Source: Anaerohalosphaeraceae bacterium (GTDB taxonomy: Bacteria; Planctomycetota; Phycisphaerae; Sedimentisphaerales; UBA12454). From it: a stretch of DNA of 64,000 nucleotides. Positions 1-8,537 of this stretch are shown piece by piece. Each line of letters starts with the position of its first letter. Position 1 is the stretch's first letter. Under the pieces are notes generated by a model. It did no database searches. It was not told the DNA's origin and worked only from the letters and a program-made list of their open reading frames with translations. The DNA is taken from positions 1 to 64,000 of the forward strand of contig JAIORA010000037.1 of NCBI GenBank assembly GCA_021108375.1, written 5' to 3'. Both the position numbers and the translations under genes were made by a program.

Positions 1-224
1 AATAATTATCTACCGTATTATACTTGAGGATGCTCTCTCTTCATATCTTCACAGAGGACACAGAGAACACAGAGGAGAAAACAAGATACAGAAAAATGGA
101 TACCCGTGTAAACGGGTATGACAAAAATACGGATTTCGCTGATTGCACAGATTTTTTATTTTTTCATAGAGGCCGAGCCACGAAAGTGGCCGGATAAAAG
201 AACACTTTCCATACCAGATATTTA
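1..224. other. Intergenic region with dispersed repeats
   Basis: No gene is supported here. The stretch contains the low-complexity string 'cacagaggacacagagaaca', a degenerate 'cggattt.gctgattgcacag' segment and a short palindrome 'gccgagccacgaaagtggcc' at about 171-192. The same motif types recur in other gaps of this window (7433-7502, 8538-8752, 25930-25960, 30585-30650, 33840-33940), so they look like chromosome-wide intergenic repeats rather than decayed coding sequence. Confidence 0.6.
99..121. repeat. Palindromic repeat, GATACCCG family, copy 1
   Basis: The sequence is GATACCCG, a 6-base loop, then CGGGTAT followed by GACAAA. Two further copies with the same stem and the same trailing 'atgacaaa' lie at 8601 and 33883. 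A stem-changed relative, TTCCT paired with AGGAA, lies at 1359. The arrangement resembles Neisseria dRS3 repeats (ATTCCC-N8-GGGAAT), but no relationship is claimed. Confidence 0.75.
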
Positions 225-338
225 ATGGTAGAATCTACTAAACGACAAATTGAGGGATTAAAAAATATTCTGAATGCCTTTAATTCCATCGTAGAAAAAC
301 TGCTGGACAAAATGAATAAGGATAGAAAAAATGGATAA
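225..338 (+). CDS. Small ORF overlapping the next gene (37 aa)
   Basis: This ORF is absent from the supplied track. ATG at 225 opens a 37-residue reading frame (MVESTKRQIEGLKNIL...) that is highly charged and probably an amphipathic helix. Its stop codon lies inside the first codons of the next gene: the string ATGGATAA at 331-338 contains both the downstream start and this stop, an 8-base overlap typical of translational coupling. There is no clear Shine-Dalgarno site before ATG 225. It could be a small regulatory or partner protein, or a remnant of a longer gene. I recognise no family. Confidence 0.4.
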   Translation: MVESTKRQIEGLKNILNAFNSIVEKLLDKMNKDRKNG

Positions 339-1347
339 AGCTAAACTCGAAAAAATTGAAAACGCAAGAGCACTTCTAAGTGAGATCCAAGACTTTGATA
401 TTGCAAAACTGCCACGCACAGAAGACCTTGGCAAGGAACTAAACTTCAAGGCTGCTGTTGACCCAGCCGAGAAAATTATATTGCTTTATAAAAAATTACC
501 CATTGATGTACTAGATTCTTTGTCAGGCAATATGGTAGACCAGATTGCAAGTATAGCAAAAACTAATCTTGACACTCTAAAAAGGATTATGAAAGTTAGC
601 GCCCAACAGGCGGTATCGGAACGTGCAAGCCTGATTCAAAAACTCGTCAGTAGTTATGACAACACGTTCAATAATCTACATCCTGCCATATCCTATTCAG
701 TACACAAGTCCACCGATTTTGCACGTTTGGAAGCTGAAGCACAAGAAGCCGTTAAAAACATAGAAGAAAAATCCAAAGCAATTTCAGGCACAATGGATAC
801 AAATGCGGCTGAGGCAAAAAAAATTCTTGCAGACATAAAAAAAGTAGCTGAGGAACAAGGAGTGTCTCAACAAGCTATATATTTCAAAAATGAGGCGGAT
901 GGCCACTCAAAAGCTTCTTATGCATGGTTGGTAATAACTGCTATGCTTGCTGTAGGATTGATAATAGTATCGATTTTATTTCTTGAGTGGAATATTGGAC
1001 ACAAAGACAATAATGACTATTATGCCATAGTTCAGCTAACCGTGTCCAAAATACTTATTTTTGGAACACTATCTTCTATGTTGGCAATGGCAGCGAAAAA
1101 TTATTTTGCCAACAGGCATAATGTGATTATTAATAGGCATAGAGAAAACGCCTTGAAAACATATACGGCCTTAGTAGATGCTGCAGGCGAAGATGCAAAT
1201 GGAGATATTGTATTAACAAAAGCTGCTGACAGTATTTTTATGAGCCAAACAACCGGCTTTGATAAATCTGATTCACGTGACGGTAAGGCCCTTTCTATGC
1301 TTAATATTGCACCAGCAGCAATAAGGGGAATGTCTGAAAATTCGTAA
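331..1347 (+). CDS. Two-pass membrane protein with coiled-coil N-terminus, unknown function
   Basis: This 338-residue protein is not recognised. Residues 1-195 are charged and helical with probable coiled-coil segments (around 130-175). Two hydrophobic segments follow at about 197-219 and 232-255, and the C-terminal 80 residues are soluble. The topology suggests both large ends on the cytoplasmic side joined by a short hairpin. The start is supported by AAGGA eight bases upstream. The small ORF at 225 overlaps the start, so the two may be co-translated. No downstream partner is evident because about 300 bases of repeats follow. The coding call is confident from length and composition; the function is unknown. 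Confidence 0.75.
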   Translation: MDKAKLEKIENARALLSEIQDFDIAKLPRTEDLGKELNFKAAVDPAEKIILLYKKLPIDVLDSLSGNMVDQIASIAKTNLDTLKRIMKVSAQQAVSERASLIQKLVSSYDNTFNNLHPAISYSVHKSTDFARLEAEAQEAVKNIEEKSKAISGTMDTNAAEAKKILADIKKVAEEQGVSQQAIYFKNEADGHSKASYAWLVITAMLAVGLIIVSILFLEWNIGHKDNNDYYAIVQLTVSKILIFGTLSSMLAMAAKNYFANRHNVIINRHRENALKTYTALVDAAGEDANGDIVLTKAADSIFMSQTTGFDKSDSRDGKALSMLNIAPAAIRGMSENS

Positions 1348-1640
1348 AATAAAAAATAGATTCCTATCTGAGCAGGAATGACAAAGTCGGTGTTAATGCG
1401 GGAAACCATTCGGAAAAATGAACCGTCGGGCAGGCCACGACGGCTAAACATCGGCCTAACGGCCGAATAGGGGAAACCCTGACATAGTGATGGCAGGGCT
1501 AAACGAAGTGGGAACGGTTGATTGAAATATGTAAACACGAACCCCGCCATAGTGATGGCAGGGCTAATCAAAAACAACCCCGGCAAACAAGTTGCCAAGG
1601 CTAAATGGTAGTGGGGTGATGGAAATCAGCGCATAAAAAA
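1348..1640. repeat. Cluster of dispersed palindromic repeats
   Basis: The stretch has no supported gene. It contains a GATTCCT/AGGAATGACAAAG palindrome (1359-1386), a 'cggcctaacggccg' palindrome near 1453, two copies of 'catagtgatggcagggcta' (near 1475 and 1548), and 'caagttgccaaggctaaatgg'. The 'agtgatggcagggcta' elements are reverse-orientation relatives of 'ttagccctgtcattactatgg' at 30184. The minus-strand ORF 1101-1598 runs across these repeats and is rejected. Confidence 0.6.
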
Positions 1641-1664
1641 AAGGGACGCGTCGACTCGTCCCTT
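1641..1664. terminator. Stem-loop, possible bidirectional terminator
   Basis: AAGGGACG and CGTCCCTT form an 8-bp perfect stem around an 8-base loop containing GTCGAC. A run of eight A precedes the stem, giving a canonical U-tract if read on the minus strand. The plus-strand side has only a broken T-rich stretch. It may end transcription of the 331 gene, or act in both directions. Confidence 0.5.
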
Positions 1665-1996
1665 GAAGGGTTTGTTCTTTATAATTTTCAAGCGTCTGCG
1701 CCAAACCCTATCTGTTACTAAGTTAAGTGTAATAAAAAAAATGCCCCCCGTCAAGTAAAAACGCTTTTAGCTACTGGCTTTTAGAATCTTACGTCCTCAG
1801 ATTATGAGACCTTTATCGCAATCTCTAAAAAACTCCGCAAGTAATTATTTGCTTAAAATGCCCATTTAAACAGCAGAAACGAACTTGCCCTGTTCTAAAT
1901 CCGCGACCTGCAATAGCGGGAGCGTTAAGGCCGCCCGCAAAATTGTCGAGGAGGAGGGAGAATCAAGGTTCCCTTAAATTTAACGGAGTTTACATT
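1665..1996. other. Leader region upstream of the PilZ gene
   Basis: This 332-base stretch has no supported gene. It contains a GCGGG/CCCGC stem-loop at 1916-1938 and a purine-rich 'gaggaggaggga' at about 1950. Given the PilZ gene downstream, I looked for the conserved bases of the GEMM-I c-di-GMP riboswitch and did not find them. It may be a long structured 5' UTR. Confidence 0.35.
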
Positions 1997-2374
1997 ATGG
2001 ACAGCGGCACACGACAACAAAGACGCGCAGAACAGAGACTCAGCTACAACTGGCCAATCTGGTTCGCCGAGGATTTCAACGGGATATTATCGCAGGGACA
2101 GATGGCGGATTTGAGCAGTCGCAATGCGGCCTTTACCTGTTATGCCGACCAGTGTCCATTTGAAGGCCAACACATAACTGCCCGTTTCAGCGTGCCAAGA
2201 TATGATGCCGACGGTTCTTTCGACCTTGAAAACGTGATTGTCGATGGGAATATTCTCAGGGTAGATAACATAAATCCGTTTATGAAAAAAATAGTTCTGC
2301 AATTCAACGAGCCCTTAGGCTTTAGGCCCGGCGAAACCGAAGACGTTCCAGCGCAAAAGGCAGCCCTGGTTTAG
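1997..2374 (+). CDS. PilZ-domain protein (putative c-di-GMP receptor)
   Basis: This 125-residue protein carries the two PilZ c-di-GMP-binding signatures: an Arg-rich RxxxR-type switch at the N-terminus ('RRAEQR', about residues 8-13) and a D/N-x-S-x-x-G-like element ('DLSSRNA', about 38-44), although the usual Gly of the second motif is replaced. ATG 1997 is preferred over the track's upstream TTG start because GGAG lies eight bases before it. The protein is a single domain with no membrane segment, so it would be a cytoplasmic receptor. A GGDEF cyclase lies 13 kb away, but no direct pairing is implied. A hairpin with a U-tract follows the gene. Confidence 0.75.
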   Translation: MDSGTRQQRRAEQRLSYNWPIWFAEDFNGILSQGQMADLSSRNAAFTCYADQCPFEGQHITARFSVPRYDADGSFDLENVIVDGNILRVDNINPFMKKIVLQFNEPLGFRPGETEDVPAQKAALV

Positions 2375-2398
2375 AGCATAAAAATAAAACAGCACAAA

Positions 2399-2438
2399 AA
2401 GCATCTGGCTTTCGAGGGAGAGACAGGTGCTTTTTTTT
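2399..2438 (+). terminator. Intrinsic terminator after the PilZ gene
   Basis: An AAGCAtCTG ... CAGgTGCTT stem is followed directly by eight T. It lies 25 bases after the PilZ stop codon and is correctly oriented for it. Confidence 0.7.
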
Positions 2439-2605
2439 GCGCTTTCAACCATCTCGCAATGATGACAAAATGTGCGTTTTTATGCCATTGCAAGGCCTTG
2501 TTGTCAAAATAGGCTCTAAATATCTTGACTTATCGAAATAAGGATGATAGCATTGTGGAGAGAGGTTGTAAGCAAACAATTTTATTTTTTTTGGAGGAAG
2601 AGAAA

Positions 2606-3595
2606 ATGAAAAAGGTATTTGTGTGCCTGTTGTTAGCGGCAGGCTGTTGTCAATTCGCTAACGCTTCGATAACTATGAATGGCTACAACGCACCAGGCAG
2701 TCCGGGATTAATTACCCCAACAACAGATGTCGCTATATCCACTATGTACAACAGCACGGCAAATCTGGATATTACCTCAAATTCACAACTGCAGGCGGGT
2801 AGTTTGGCAATCGGTTACTGCGATAAATCCACCGGGTATGTTCGCATCAACACAAATGGAGAGTTTACTGTTAACGGCGATATGGTGATAGGCAAATTTG
2901 GATATGGTAAGGTTGATATCAAAACCGGAGGCAAACTCTACACAAACAACACAACTATGGAGTCGCCTTTGAGTATGTCGTGGGCAATTATGGCAGTCGA
3001 TGGCAATTCAAGTTTATGGTCAAATGGAGGTGATTTGCTTATGGGAAACGGAGGAGTCCGTTATAGCGACCTGACCATCAGTAATCTGGGTACGGTGCTT
3101 ATCGGCGGAGATATGGACACCGGAGGCGACCGGAGCTACATCACAATCAACAATGGAACACTGGCTGTTGGCGGTAATTTGAATTTCGCAGATGCTACGC
3201 TCAACCTGACAGATGCTCTGATTTCCGCATGGTCTATCAACGCTTATGATTACAACCCCAGCGACACCACGACAACACAGCTTACAATGAATAGCAGCGG
3301 TATTGGCAAAATCAATGCTGAGAGCCTGCTGTCAGCTGACGGTACATTGAAAATCGCCTTTGCAGACGGTTTTGACCCCGCTGCAACCGGAGTCTTTGAC
3401 GTTATGGATTGGCTTACATTAGATGGTACATTCGATGAGGTAGTTTTGCCTGAACTCACTTTTCCCGGGCTGTCGTGGGACACTTCCGATTTGTACACTA
3501 CCGGCACGATAAAGATAGTTCCAGAGCCTGCGACAATAATAGCGTTGAGTGTTGGGTTGATTTTTGTAAGAAAAAGGAAAAAAACGGCAGAATAA
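2606..3595 (+). CDS. PEP-CTERM surface protein with beta-helix-like repeats
   Basis: This 329-residue secreted protein starts at ATG 2606, preceded by GGAGG; the track's extension to 2525 is rejected because the signal peptide MKKVFVCLLLAAGCCQFANA begins here. The body is rich in Gly, Asn and Thr, with repeated 'GG.L....' and 'G.M.IG..G.G' strands (about 85-210) typical of right-handed beta-helix or autotransporter-like passenger domains. The C-terminus is a canonical PEP-CTERM signal: VPEPAT, a hydrophobic segment, then RKRKK. In known systems an exosortase processes this tail; no exosortase gene is in the window. It is flanked by terminators, so it is probably monocistronic. Its ligand or role cannot be read from sequence. 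Confidence 0.85.
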   Translation: MKKVFVCLLLAAGCCQFANASITMNGYNAPGSPGLITPTTDVAISTMYNSTANLDITSNSQLQAGSLAIGYCDKSTGYVRINTNGEFTVNGDMVIGKFGYGKVDIKTGGKLYTNNTTMESPLSMSWAIMAVDGNSSLWSNGGDLLMGNGGVRYSDLTISNLGTVLIGGDMDTGGDRSYITINNGTLAVGGNLNFADATLNLTDALISAWSINAYDYNPSDTTTTQLTMNSSGIGKINAESLLSADGTLKIAFADGFDPAATGVFDVMDWLTLDGTFDEVVLPELTFPGLSWDTSDLYTTGTIKIVPEPATIIALSVGLIFVRKRKKTAE

Positions 3596-3614
3596 CAAAG
3601 CAAGCCAAAATGAG

Positions 3615-3652
3615 ACTTCTGAAAAACTAAAACTTTTAAGATTTGAGATTGC
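3615..3652. repeat. 38-bp exact repeat, copy 1
   Basis: The string beginning 'acttctgaaaaactaaaact' and ending 'gagattgc' recurs exactly at 21707-21744. Here it lies just after a PEP-CTERM gene; there it lies just before murE. Next to this copy, 'gcaatctccaatttttcag' repeats part of the motif in inverted orientation. Confidence 0.85.
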
Positions 3653-3709
3653 GAGAAGCAACGCGATGAAGCAATCTCCAATTTTTCAGATATCCGAAAA
3701 TATTTTAAG

Positions 3710-3739
3710 GACCCCGAGTTAACTCAGGGTCTTTTTTTT
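3710..3739 (+). terminator. Intrinsic terminator
   Basis: GACCC-C-GAGTTAACTC-A-GGGTC forms a long near-perfect stem followed by eight T. It separates the PEP-CTERM gene from the V-ATPase operon. Confidence 0.85.
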
Positions 3740-3894
3740 GATATAGCGGAACACAAAAAACGGGACACAAAAATTTGAATTATTTGTAAAAAGACCGCTT
3801 TATTTTCTGGAAATCCAGCCCCAAAGCCTTATACTCTGCGCTTCCGGGGACAAAAATGGGTTGGAAATGGGTTTTTATTGACGGTGCGAACCAA

Positions 3895-4206
3895 ATGGAA
3901 CTAATAAAAAAAATCAAAGAAGCTGAAAATCAGGCAAAAACACTGGTTCAAGAGGCAAACGAGTACTCTGCTGAGACGGAAAAGATTGCGGCCAGAGAAC
4001 GTCAGGGAAAACTTGAAGCGGCCCTGCAGCGCAGAAAAGAAATTGTCGTCAAAGCGCAACAGGATGGCAAAGCCCAAGGCCAGGCCGAAGCAGAGCAAAT
4101 GGGCCAGCAGGGCAAAACTTCTGAGGATGCCTTGAGAGGCCGAGCAAATGAAAAATCGGGGCAGGCGGTAGCAAAGATTGCCGATTTTATCAAGTCGCAG
4201 GCATAG
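3895..4206 (+). CDS. ntpF: V-type ATPase peripheral stalk subunit (NtpF/AhaH-like)
   Basis: This 103-residue protein is almost entirely charged helix ('LIKKIKEAENQAKTLVQEA...') and fits the G/H stalk subunit that pairs with subunit E in bacterial and archaeal V-ATPases. It opens a nine-gene operon in the order known from Enterococcus hirae ntp, where the equivalent gene is ntpF. The start is uncertain: ATG 3895 matches the usual N-terminus of the family, but ATG 3856, 13 codons upstream, has the better GGGGA ribosome site. It ends 38 bases before the subunit I start. Identification is from composition plus position, since short stalk subunits have few diagnostic residues. Confidence 0.8.
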   Translation: MELIKKIKEAENQAKTLVQEANEYSAETEKIAARERQGKLEAALQRRKEIVVKAQQDGKAQGQAEAEQMGQQGKTSEDALRGRANEKSGQAVAKIADFIKSQA

Positions 4207-4243
4207 CAAGAGTAAAACAGCAGTAAACGAATGGAATCGTCAA

Positions 4244-6226
4244 ATGTCAGTAGCCAAAATGCAGAAGGTAATAATCGCGAGCTTCCACACTGAGGCTCCT
4301 GCGCTTCTTGAGGCGTTACAGGCCGAGGGCGTTATGCAGATTTATGATGCCGAGCGATCGCTAATCACTAAAGAATGGCCTGAGCTGCACACCGAAATCG
4401 AAAAACCAAAAAATCTTGAAGACACACTGGCTAAGCTGGAAGAAACCGTCGAGTTCCTGCAGCAATATGCGCCAAAACCGGGACTGGCCGGGGCGCTTGC
4501 TCCAAGGACTGTTATTGAAGAAGATAAATACACCTCGATAGTAAGCGGCAAAGAAGCAGCGAGTCTGCTTGAAGCAGCGAGTCAGATAAAAACACGGCTC
4601 GCTCATCTAAACGAAAAACAAAAACAAATAAACGCCCGGCTGCAACTGCTTTTGCCCTGGGAAAAACTCCAGATGCCGATGGAAGAAATAAATACACTGG
4701 AACAAGGCTCGGCAGTACTGGGGCTTTTGCCGGAGAAAAATTTCGCTCTTGCTGTCGAACAGCTAAGTGAGTTCGGGGCGGAAATAGAAAAAATAGACAA
4801 AATGGACAAAATCGTTTCCTGTGTTGCGGTTTGTCTGAGAGAGAACATATCCGAGCTTCAAAAAACATTGCGGCCATTGGAATTTGAATCGGTGGGCCTT
4901 AATAGTTTTAAGGGTACCCCGGCAGAGGTGAGCAACAGTGGCAGGGGCGAACTGGCCGAAATCGAAAAACAAATGGCCGAGACAGAGCAGGATGCCGCGG
5001 CAATGGCCAGCGATAAGCTCAAGCTGGAAATACTCGCGGACCATTATACCAACCTTCTCGGCAGGGAAAAACTACGATTAAGCGTCCCGGAAACCCAGCA
5101 AACGGTTCTGCTGGAAGGCTGGGTCAAAAAACGCGACCTGTCAAAGCTCAAAAAGACCGTCTCAAAATTTTCGTCTTCAAGTATTGCCGAAATCGCACCC
5201 GGCGATGAAGAAAAAACTCCAATAGAAATAGAGAACAGTGGAATTGTCAAACCGTTTGAAACTATTACGCGTTTGCACGGTATGCCGACAATCAAAGATG
5301 TTGACCCGACGGCACTGCTGGCTCCGTTTTTCGCTATATTTTTCGGACTCTGCCTTACCGATGCCGGCTATGGAATAGTACTGGCGGCGGCGTGCTGGTG
5401 GCTGATAAAAAAATTCCAGGGCGACAAAAAAGCTATCTGGATGCTCCTCATCTGTTCAGCAACTACCATCGTGGCAGGTGCTCTTACAGGCGGATGGTTT
5501 GGCGACGCGTTTCAGGTACTGATACCGCAGGAAACGACAGTCTTTAAAGCTCTTAACGGATTCCGTGAAAAAGCGATGCTGTTCGACCCGATGAAACAGC
5601 CGATGGTCTTTTTCGCAATATCGCTGGCACTGGGATATATACAGATAATGTTCGCATTGTTCATCGGGCTGTTCAATAACATCCGCCAAAAAGATTACGC
5701 AACAGCCACCTTCAATTTCCTCAGTTGGATAATATTCCTCAATTCGCTGGCAATTTTGATAGTTACAAAAGTAGTTAATGCCCCTATCGCTGTTGGTGTT
5801 ATTTCCAAATGGCTGGCAATCGTTATGGCGGGTGTGATATTTTTATTCACCGAACGCAAATCCGGAATAGCAGGAAGGGTTGGCGGCGGAGTTTTCGCAC
5901 TGTTCAGCACTGTCTTTTATTTCGGCGACATACTGAGCTATGTAAGACTGATGGCACTTGGAATGGTAACAGCCGGCTTGGGAATCGCGGTGAACATACT
6001 GGTTCAGCTTGTTATGGAAATACCTTACGGCGTTGGCTTTGTACTCGGTGCGATATTATTCGTAGGCGGACATTTGCTGAATCTGGTGTTGTCTGTATTA
6101 AGCTCGTTCGTTCACAGCCTGAGGTTGCAGTTCGTTGAGTTCTTTCCGAAATTTTTCGCTGGCGGCGGCAGAGAATTTAAGCCGTTAAGCACTTCGTATA
6201 AATATGTGTTAAAGAGTGCAAAATAA
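4244..6226 (+). CDS. ntpI: V-type ATPase membrane subunit I (a-subunit homologue)
   Basis: This 660-residue protein forms the static half of the ion channel next to the proteolipid ring. The N-terminal half is cytoplasmic with coiled coils (about 70-290) that hold the peripheral stalks. The C-terminal half has about seven to eight membrane segments starting near 'LLAPFFAIFFGLCLTDAGYG'. The essential arginine is in 'GDILSYVRLMALGM', which matches the conserved Arg of the a/I family. ATG 4244 is chosen over the track start because the family N-terminus is 'MSVAKMQKV' and the extra 22 codons overlap ntpF. Confidence 0.95.
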   Translation: MSVAKMQKVIIASFHTEAPALLEALQAEGVMQIYDAERSLITKEWPELHTEIEKPKNLEDTLAKLEETVEFLQQYAPKPGLAGALAPRTVIEEDKYTSIVSGKEAASLLEAASQIKTRLAHLNEKQKQINARLQLLLPWEKLQMPMEEINTLEQGSAVLGLLPEKNFALAVEQLSEFGAEIEKIDKMDKIVSCVAVCLRENISELQKTLRPLEFESVGLNSFKGTPAEVSNSGRGELAEIEKQMAETEQDAAAMASDKLKLEILADHYTNLLGREKLRLSVPETQQTVLLEGWVKKRDLSKLKKTVSKFSSSSIAEIAPGDEEKTPIEIENSGIVKPFETITRLHGMPTIKDVDPTALLAPFFAIFFGLCLTDAGYGIVLAAACWWLIKKFQGDKKAIWMLLICSATTIVAGALTGGWFGDAFQVLIPQETTVFKALNGFREKAMLFDPMKQPMVFFAISLALGYIQIMFALFIGLFNNIRQKDYATATFNFLSWIIFLNSLAILIVTKVVNAPIAVGVISKWLAIVMAGVIFLFTERKSGIAGRVGGGVFALFSTVFYFGDILSYVRLMALGMVTAGLGIAVNILVQLVMEIPYGVGFVLGAILFVGGHLLNLVLSVLSSFVHSLRLQFVEFFPKFFAGGGREFKPLSTSYKYVLKSAK

Positions 6227-6339
6227 ATAAGAAGTACAGAATACAGTAGGCAGTAGATGGAATCGTCTTGCGGCAATGACTGGTTAAAATGGAAAATTAA
6301 AAAATAAAAACATAAGCAATTTAGTGAAAGGTATCAAAA

Positions 6340-6822
6340 ATGGATTATGCATTGGCAATCGCTATGGCTGGAGCGGCAGTGGCAACTTTTGCAGCAGGTA
6401 TCGGTTCATCAATCGGTCTGGGAATCGCCGGACGGACAGCGACCGGAGTTCTGGCTGAAAAGCCTGAGCGTTATGGCCTAATGACTTTACTGGTGGTACT
6501 GCCGAGTACGCAGGGTATTTACGGAATGGTTATCGCCCTGTTCGTAATGTTGAAAATTGATATGTTCGGCAGCGGCGTTGAAGACCTTTCTATCGCTGTG
6601 GCTCTGCAACTGTTCGCAGGCTCTCTGCCGGTCGGTATCGCAGGGTTGTTCAGCGGTATTCACCAGGGCAAAGCCTGTGCCGGCGGTATCGTGATGTCGG
6701 CAAAACGGCCGGAAATGGGCATTAAGGCCGGTCTGGTTTACGCGGCATTAGTAGAATTTTACGCTATTCTGGGCTTTTTGGTTTCGTTCCTTATCATTAT
6801 GATAGGCGTGAAAATCGGTTAA
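6340..6822 (+). CDS. ntpK: V-type ATPase proteolipid subunit K (sodium-type c subunit)
   Basis: At 160 residues with four membrane helices (two fused hairpins), this is the duplicated proteolipid that forms the rotor ring. Only the second hairpin carries the ion-binding carboxylate, Glu139 in 'AALVEFYAILG'. The first hairpin has 'LPSTQGIYG', giving Leu54, Thr57, Gln58 and Tyr61, and Gln109 lies in 'SGIHQGKA'. These match in spacing the Na+ ligands of E. hirae NtpK (Leu61, Thr64, Gln65, Tyr68, Gln110, Glu139). Sodium coupling is therefore inferred. AAAGG precedes the start. Confidence 0.95.
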   Translation: MDYALAIAMAGAAVATFAAGIGSSIGLGIAGRTATGVLAEKPERYGLMTLLVVLPSTQGIYGMVIALFVMLKIDMFGSGVEDLSIAVALQLFAGSLPVGIAGLFSGIHQGKACAGGIVMSAKRPEMGIKAGLVYAALVEFYAILGFLVSFLIIMIGVKIG

Positions 6823-6847
6823 TACCCTTAAAAAGGACTATTGAAAT

Positions 6848-7432
6848 ATGAGTGCCAACGAAGTAGTCGAAAAAATACTCGCCAGCGCAGAGGCCGAGGC
6901 TGGAAAAATAAAGGCCGAGGCTGATTCAAAGGCCGCTGAACTAAGCAGCCAAACCGATAGCGAACTTGCCGACTTCGACAAGGAGACCGCCCTGCTCAAA
7001 ACGAAGGCTTTTGAAGAAGCCAAGTCGAGAATCTTAGCTGCTGCGCGAATGGCTCAGGCTAAAAATGTTCTGCAAATCAAAAAAGGAATTCTCGACGAAA
7101 TCTTCGCCAACGCCGCCAATATGATAAAAAATATGAATGACAGCGATTACCCCACTTTGATGGGCAAGCTGCTTAAGGCCTGCATCGAAACCGGCGACGA
7201 GAAAGTCATTATCGGCAGAGATGATAATCGATTAGGCGATGATTTTATCAAATACGTTAACGCTGAACTCGGCAACAAAGGCAAGTTGACTCTCGCGGAT
7301 GAAAAGGCCAATATCGATGCCGGCTTTGTTCTGCTACGGGGAAGCGTGCGGGTTAATGCCAGCCTTGAAGTGCTAATCGCACAGGCAAGAGAAAAACTCG
7401 AAATCGAACTTGCCGGGGAACTTTTCAATTAA
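6848..7432 (+). CDS. ntpE: V-type ATPase stalk subunit E
   Basis: This 194-residue protein has a long charged N-terminal helix (residues 5-90, Ala/Glu/Lys-rich) followed by a globular C-terminal domain containing 'DAGFVLLRGSVRVNASLE', which is characteristic of subunit E. With the NtpF-like protein it forms the peripheral stalk tying the A3B3 head to subunit I. AAGGA lies upstream of ATG 6848. The 70-base gap to ntpC contains a dispersed repeat ('accacgaatt...cacagatttacacgg'). Confidence 0.9.
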   Translation: MSANEVVEKILASAEAEAGKIKAEADSKAAELSSQTDSELADFDKETALLKTKAFEEAKSRILAAARMAQAKNVLQIKKGILDEIFANAANMIKNMNDSDYPTLMGKLLKACIETGDEKVIIGRDDNRLGDDFIKYVNAELGNKGKLTLADEKANIDAGFVLLRGSVRVNASLEVLIAQAREKLEIELAGELFN

Positions 7433-7502
7433 ACGGGTATTTAACCACGAATTATTTTTAGACACAGATTTACACGGATTTTAAAAGAAGTAAGAAATTG
7501 AT

Positions 7503-8537
7503 ATGCCGGTATTAGAAGAACAACCTGTTTTTCATTTTAGTCTTTACCCGCCACTCGGCCAAGAGGACTGGAATTACTCGACCGCCGCTGCACAGGTGAG
7601 AACGCTGGAAGATAAGATGTTCGATAGAGCGCAGCTGGCCGAGATGGCTAATGCCGCCAGTTACAAAGCAGCTACCGAAATTCTAAGTGGCTCAGAGTAC
7701 AACATTTCGCCCGAAGCAGACTTCAAGACAATCGAAACAATGCTCAGCGACAGGCGAACCGAGACGACCAAACTCTGCAAAGAACTGCTCGAAGATTACA
7801 GAATTGTCGAATATCTAAGTGCCCGCTCGGACTTTGCGAATATGCGGCTGGCAATTCGCAGGCTTGTACTCGAACAGCCGCTCGGCACAGATTACAGCAA
7901 TAGTGGCAATGTCGCTGTTGATGATTTTGAACAGGTTTTCGAGCAGGAAGATTACAGCAGCCTGCCGGTATATTTGCAGGAAGGTATTGAAGCGGGAGTA
8001 TTGGGATATTACAAAAATAAGAACGTCCGCGATATTGACATCGCAATCGACAAAGCTCAGGCGTGGTTTCAACTGCAAAACGCAAAACATATCGGCAGCA
8101 TATTTCTGGTAGAACTACAGAAAATGTATATCGATATCAACAATATCAGAACTATACTGAGGCTCAAGTTTACCGAATCGCAGGACAGAGATGTTTTTAC
8201 TTCGGGCGGATACCTTGATACGCACAGGCTCAGCGGGTACGTTGATATGGGTTATGAATCGTTCCCGTCAGCTTTTGCCTCAACACCCTACTGCGATATT
8301 ATCCATTCGGGTCTGGGCTATCTGCAAAAAGAAAACTCTTTTCTCAAGCTCGAAGCTGCCTGCGATGAGCATCTGCTGGGATACCTGAAAACTACAACTG
8401 AAATTACCGCTGGCTATCAACCTGTTGTCGCTTATATGCTCAGAAAAGAACACGAAATAAGAATGGTCAGAATGCTTTTGACCGCTAAGAGAAACTTGTT
8501 GGAGCCGAAACTAATTTTAGACAGACTGTGCGTCTAA
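7503..8537 (+). CDS. ntpC: V-type ATPase subunit C (d-type, central stalk cap)
   Basis: This 344-residue, mostly helical protein is the expected length for the bacterial C subunit that seats the central stalk on the proteolipid ring. Diagnostic stretches include 'YSTAAAQVRTLEDKM' near the N-terminus and 'YIDINNIRTILRLKF' near the middle; the latter matches the repeated 'D..N....LR.K' motif of the family. It lies between E and G subunits, as in ntp operons. The ribosome site is weak. A 215-base repeat-filled gap follows before ntpG. Confidence 0.9.
   Translation: MPVLEEQPVFHFSLYPPLGQEDWNYSTAAAQVRTLEDKMFDRAQLAEMANAASYKAATEILSGSEYNISPEADFKTIETMLSDRRTETTKLCKELLEDYRIVEYLSARSDFANMRLAIRRLVLEQPLGTDYSNSGNVAVDDFEQVFEQEDYSSLPVYLQEGIEAGVLGYYKNKNVRDIDIAIDKAQAWFQLQNAKHIGSIFLVELQKMYIDINNIRTILRLKFTESQDRDVFTSGGYLDTHRLSGYVDMGYESFPSAFASTPYCDIIHSGLGYLQKENSFLKLEAACDEHLLGYLKTTTEITAGYQPVVAYMLRKEHEIRMVRMLLTAKRNLLEPKLILDRLCV

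Noticed and set aside
1101-1598. Minus-strand ORF of 165 aa
   Set aside because: It overlaps the 3' end of the 331 gene and then runs through dispersed palindromic repeats; no domain or ribosome site supports it.
1665-1996. c-di-GMP (GEMM) riboswitch upstream of the PilZ gene
   Set aside because: The region has a stem-loop but I could not find the conserved core bases of GEMM-I, so only a leader is noted.
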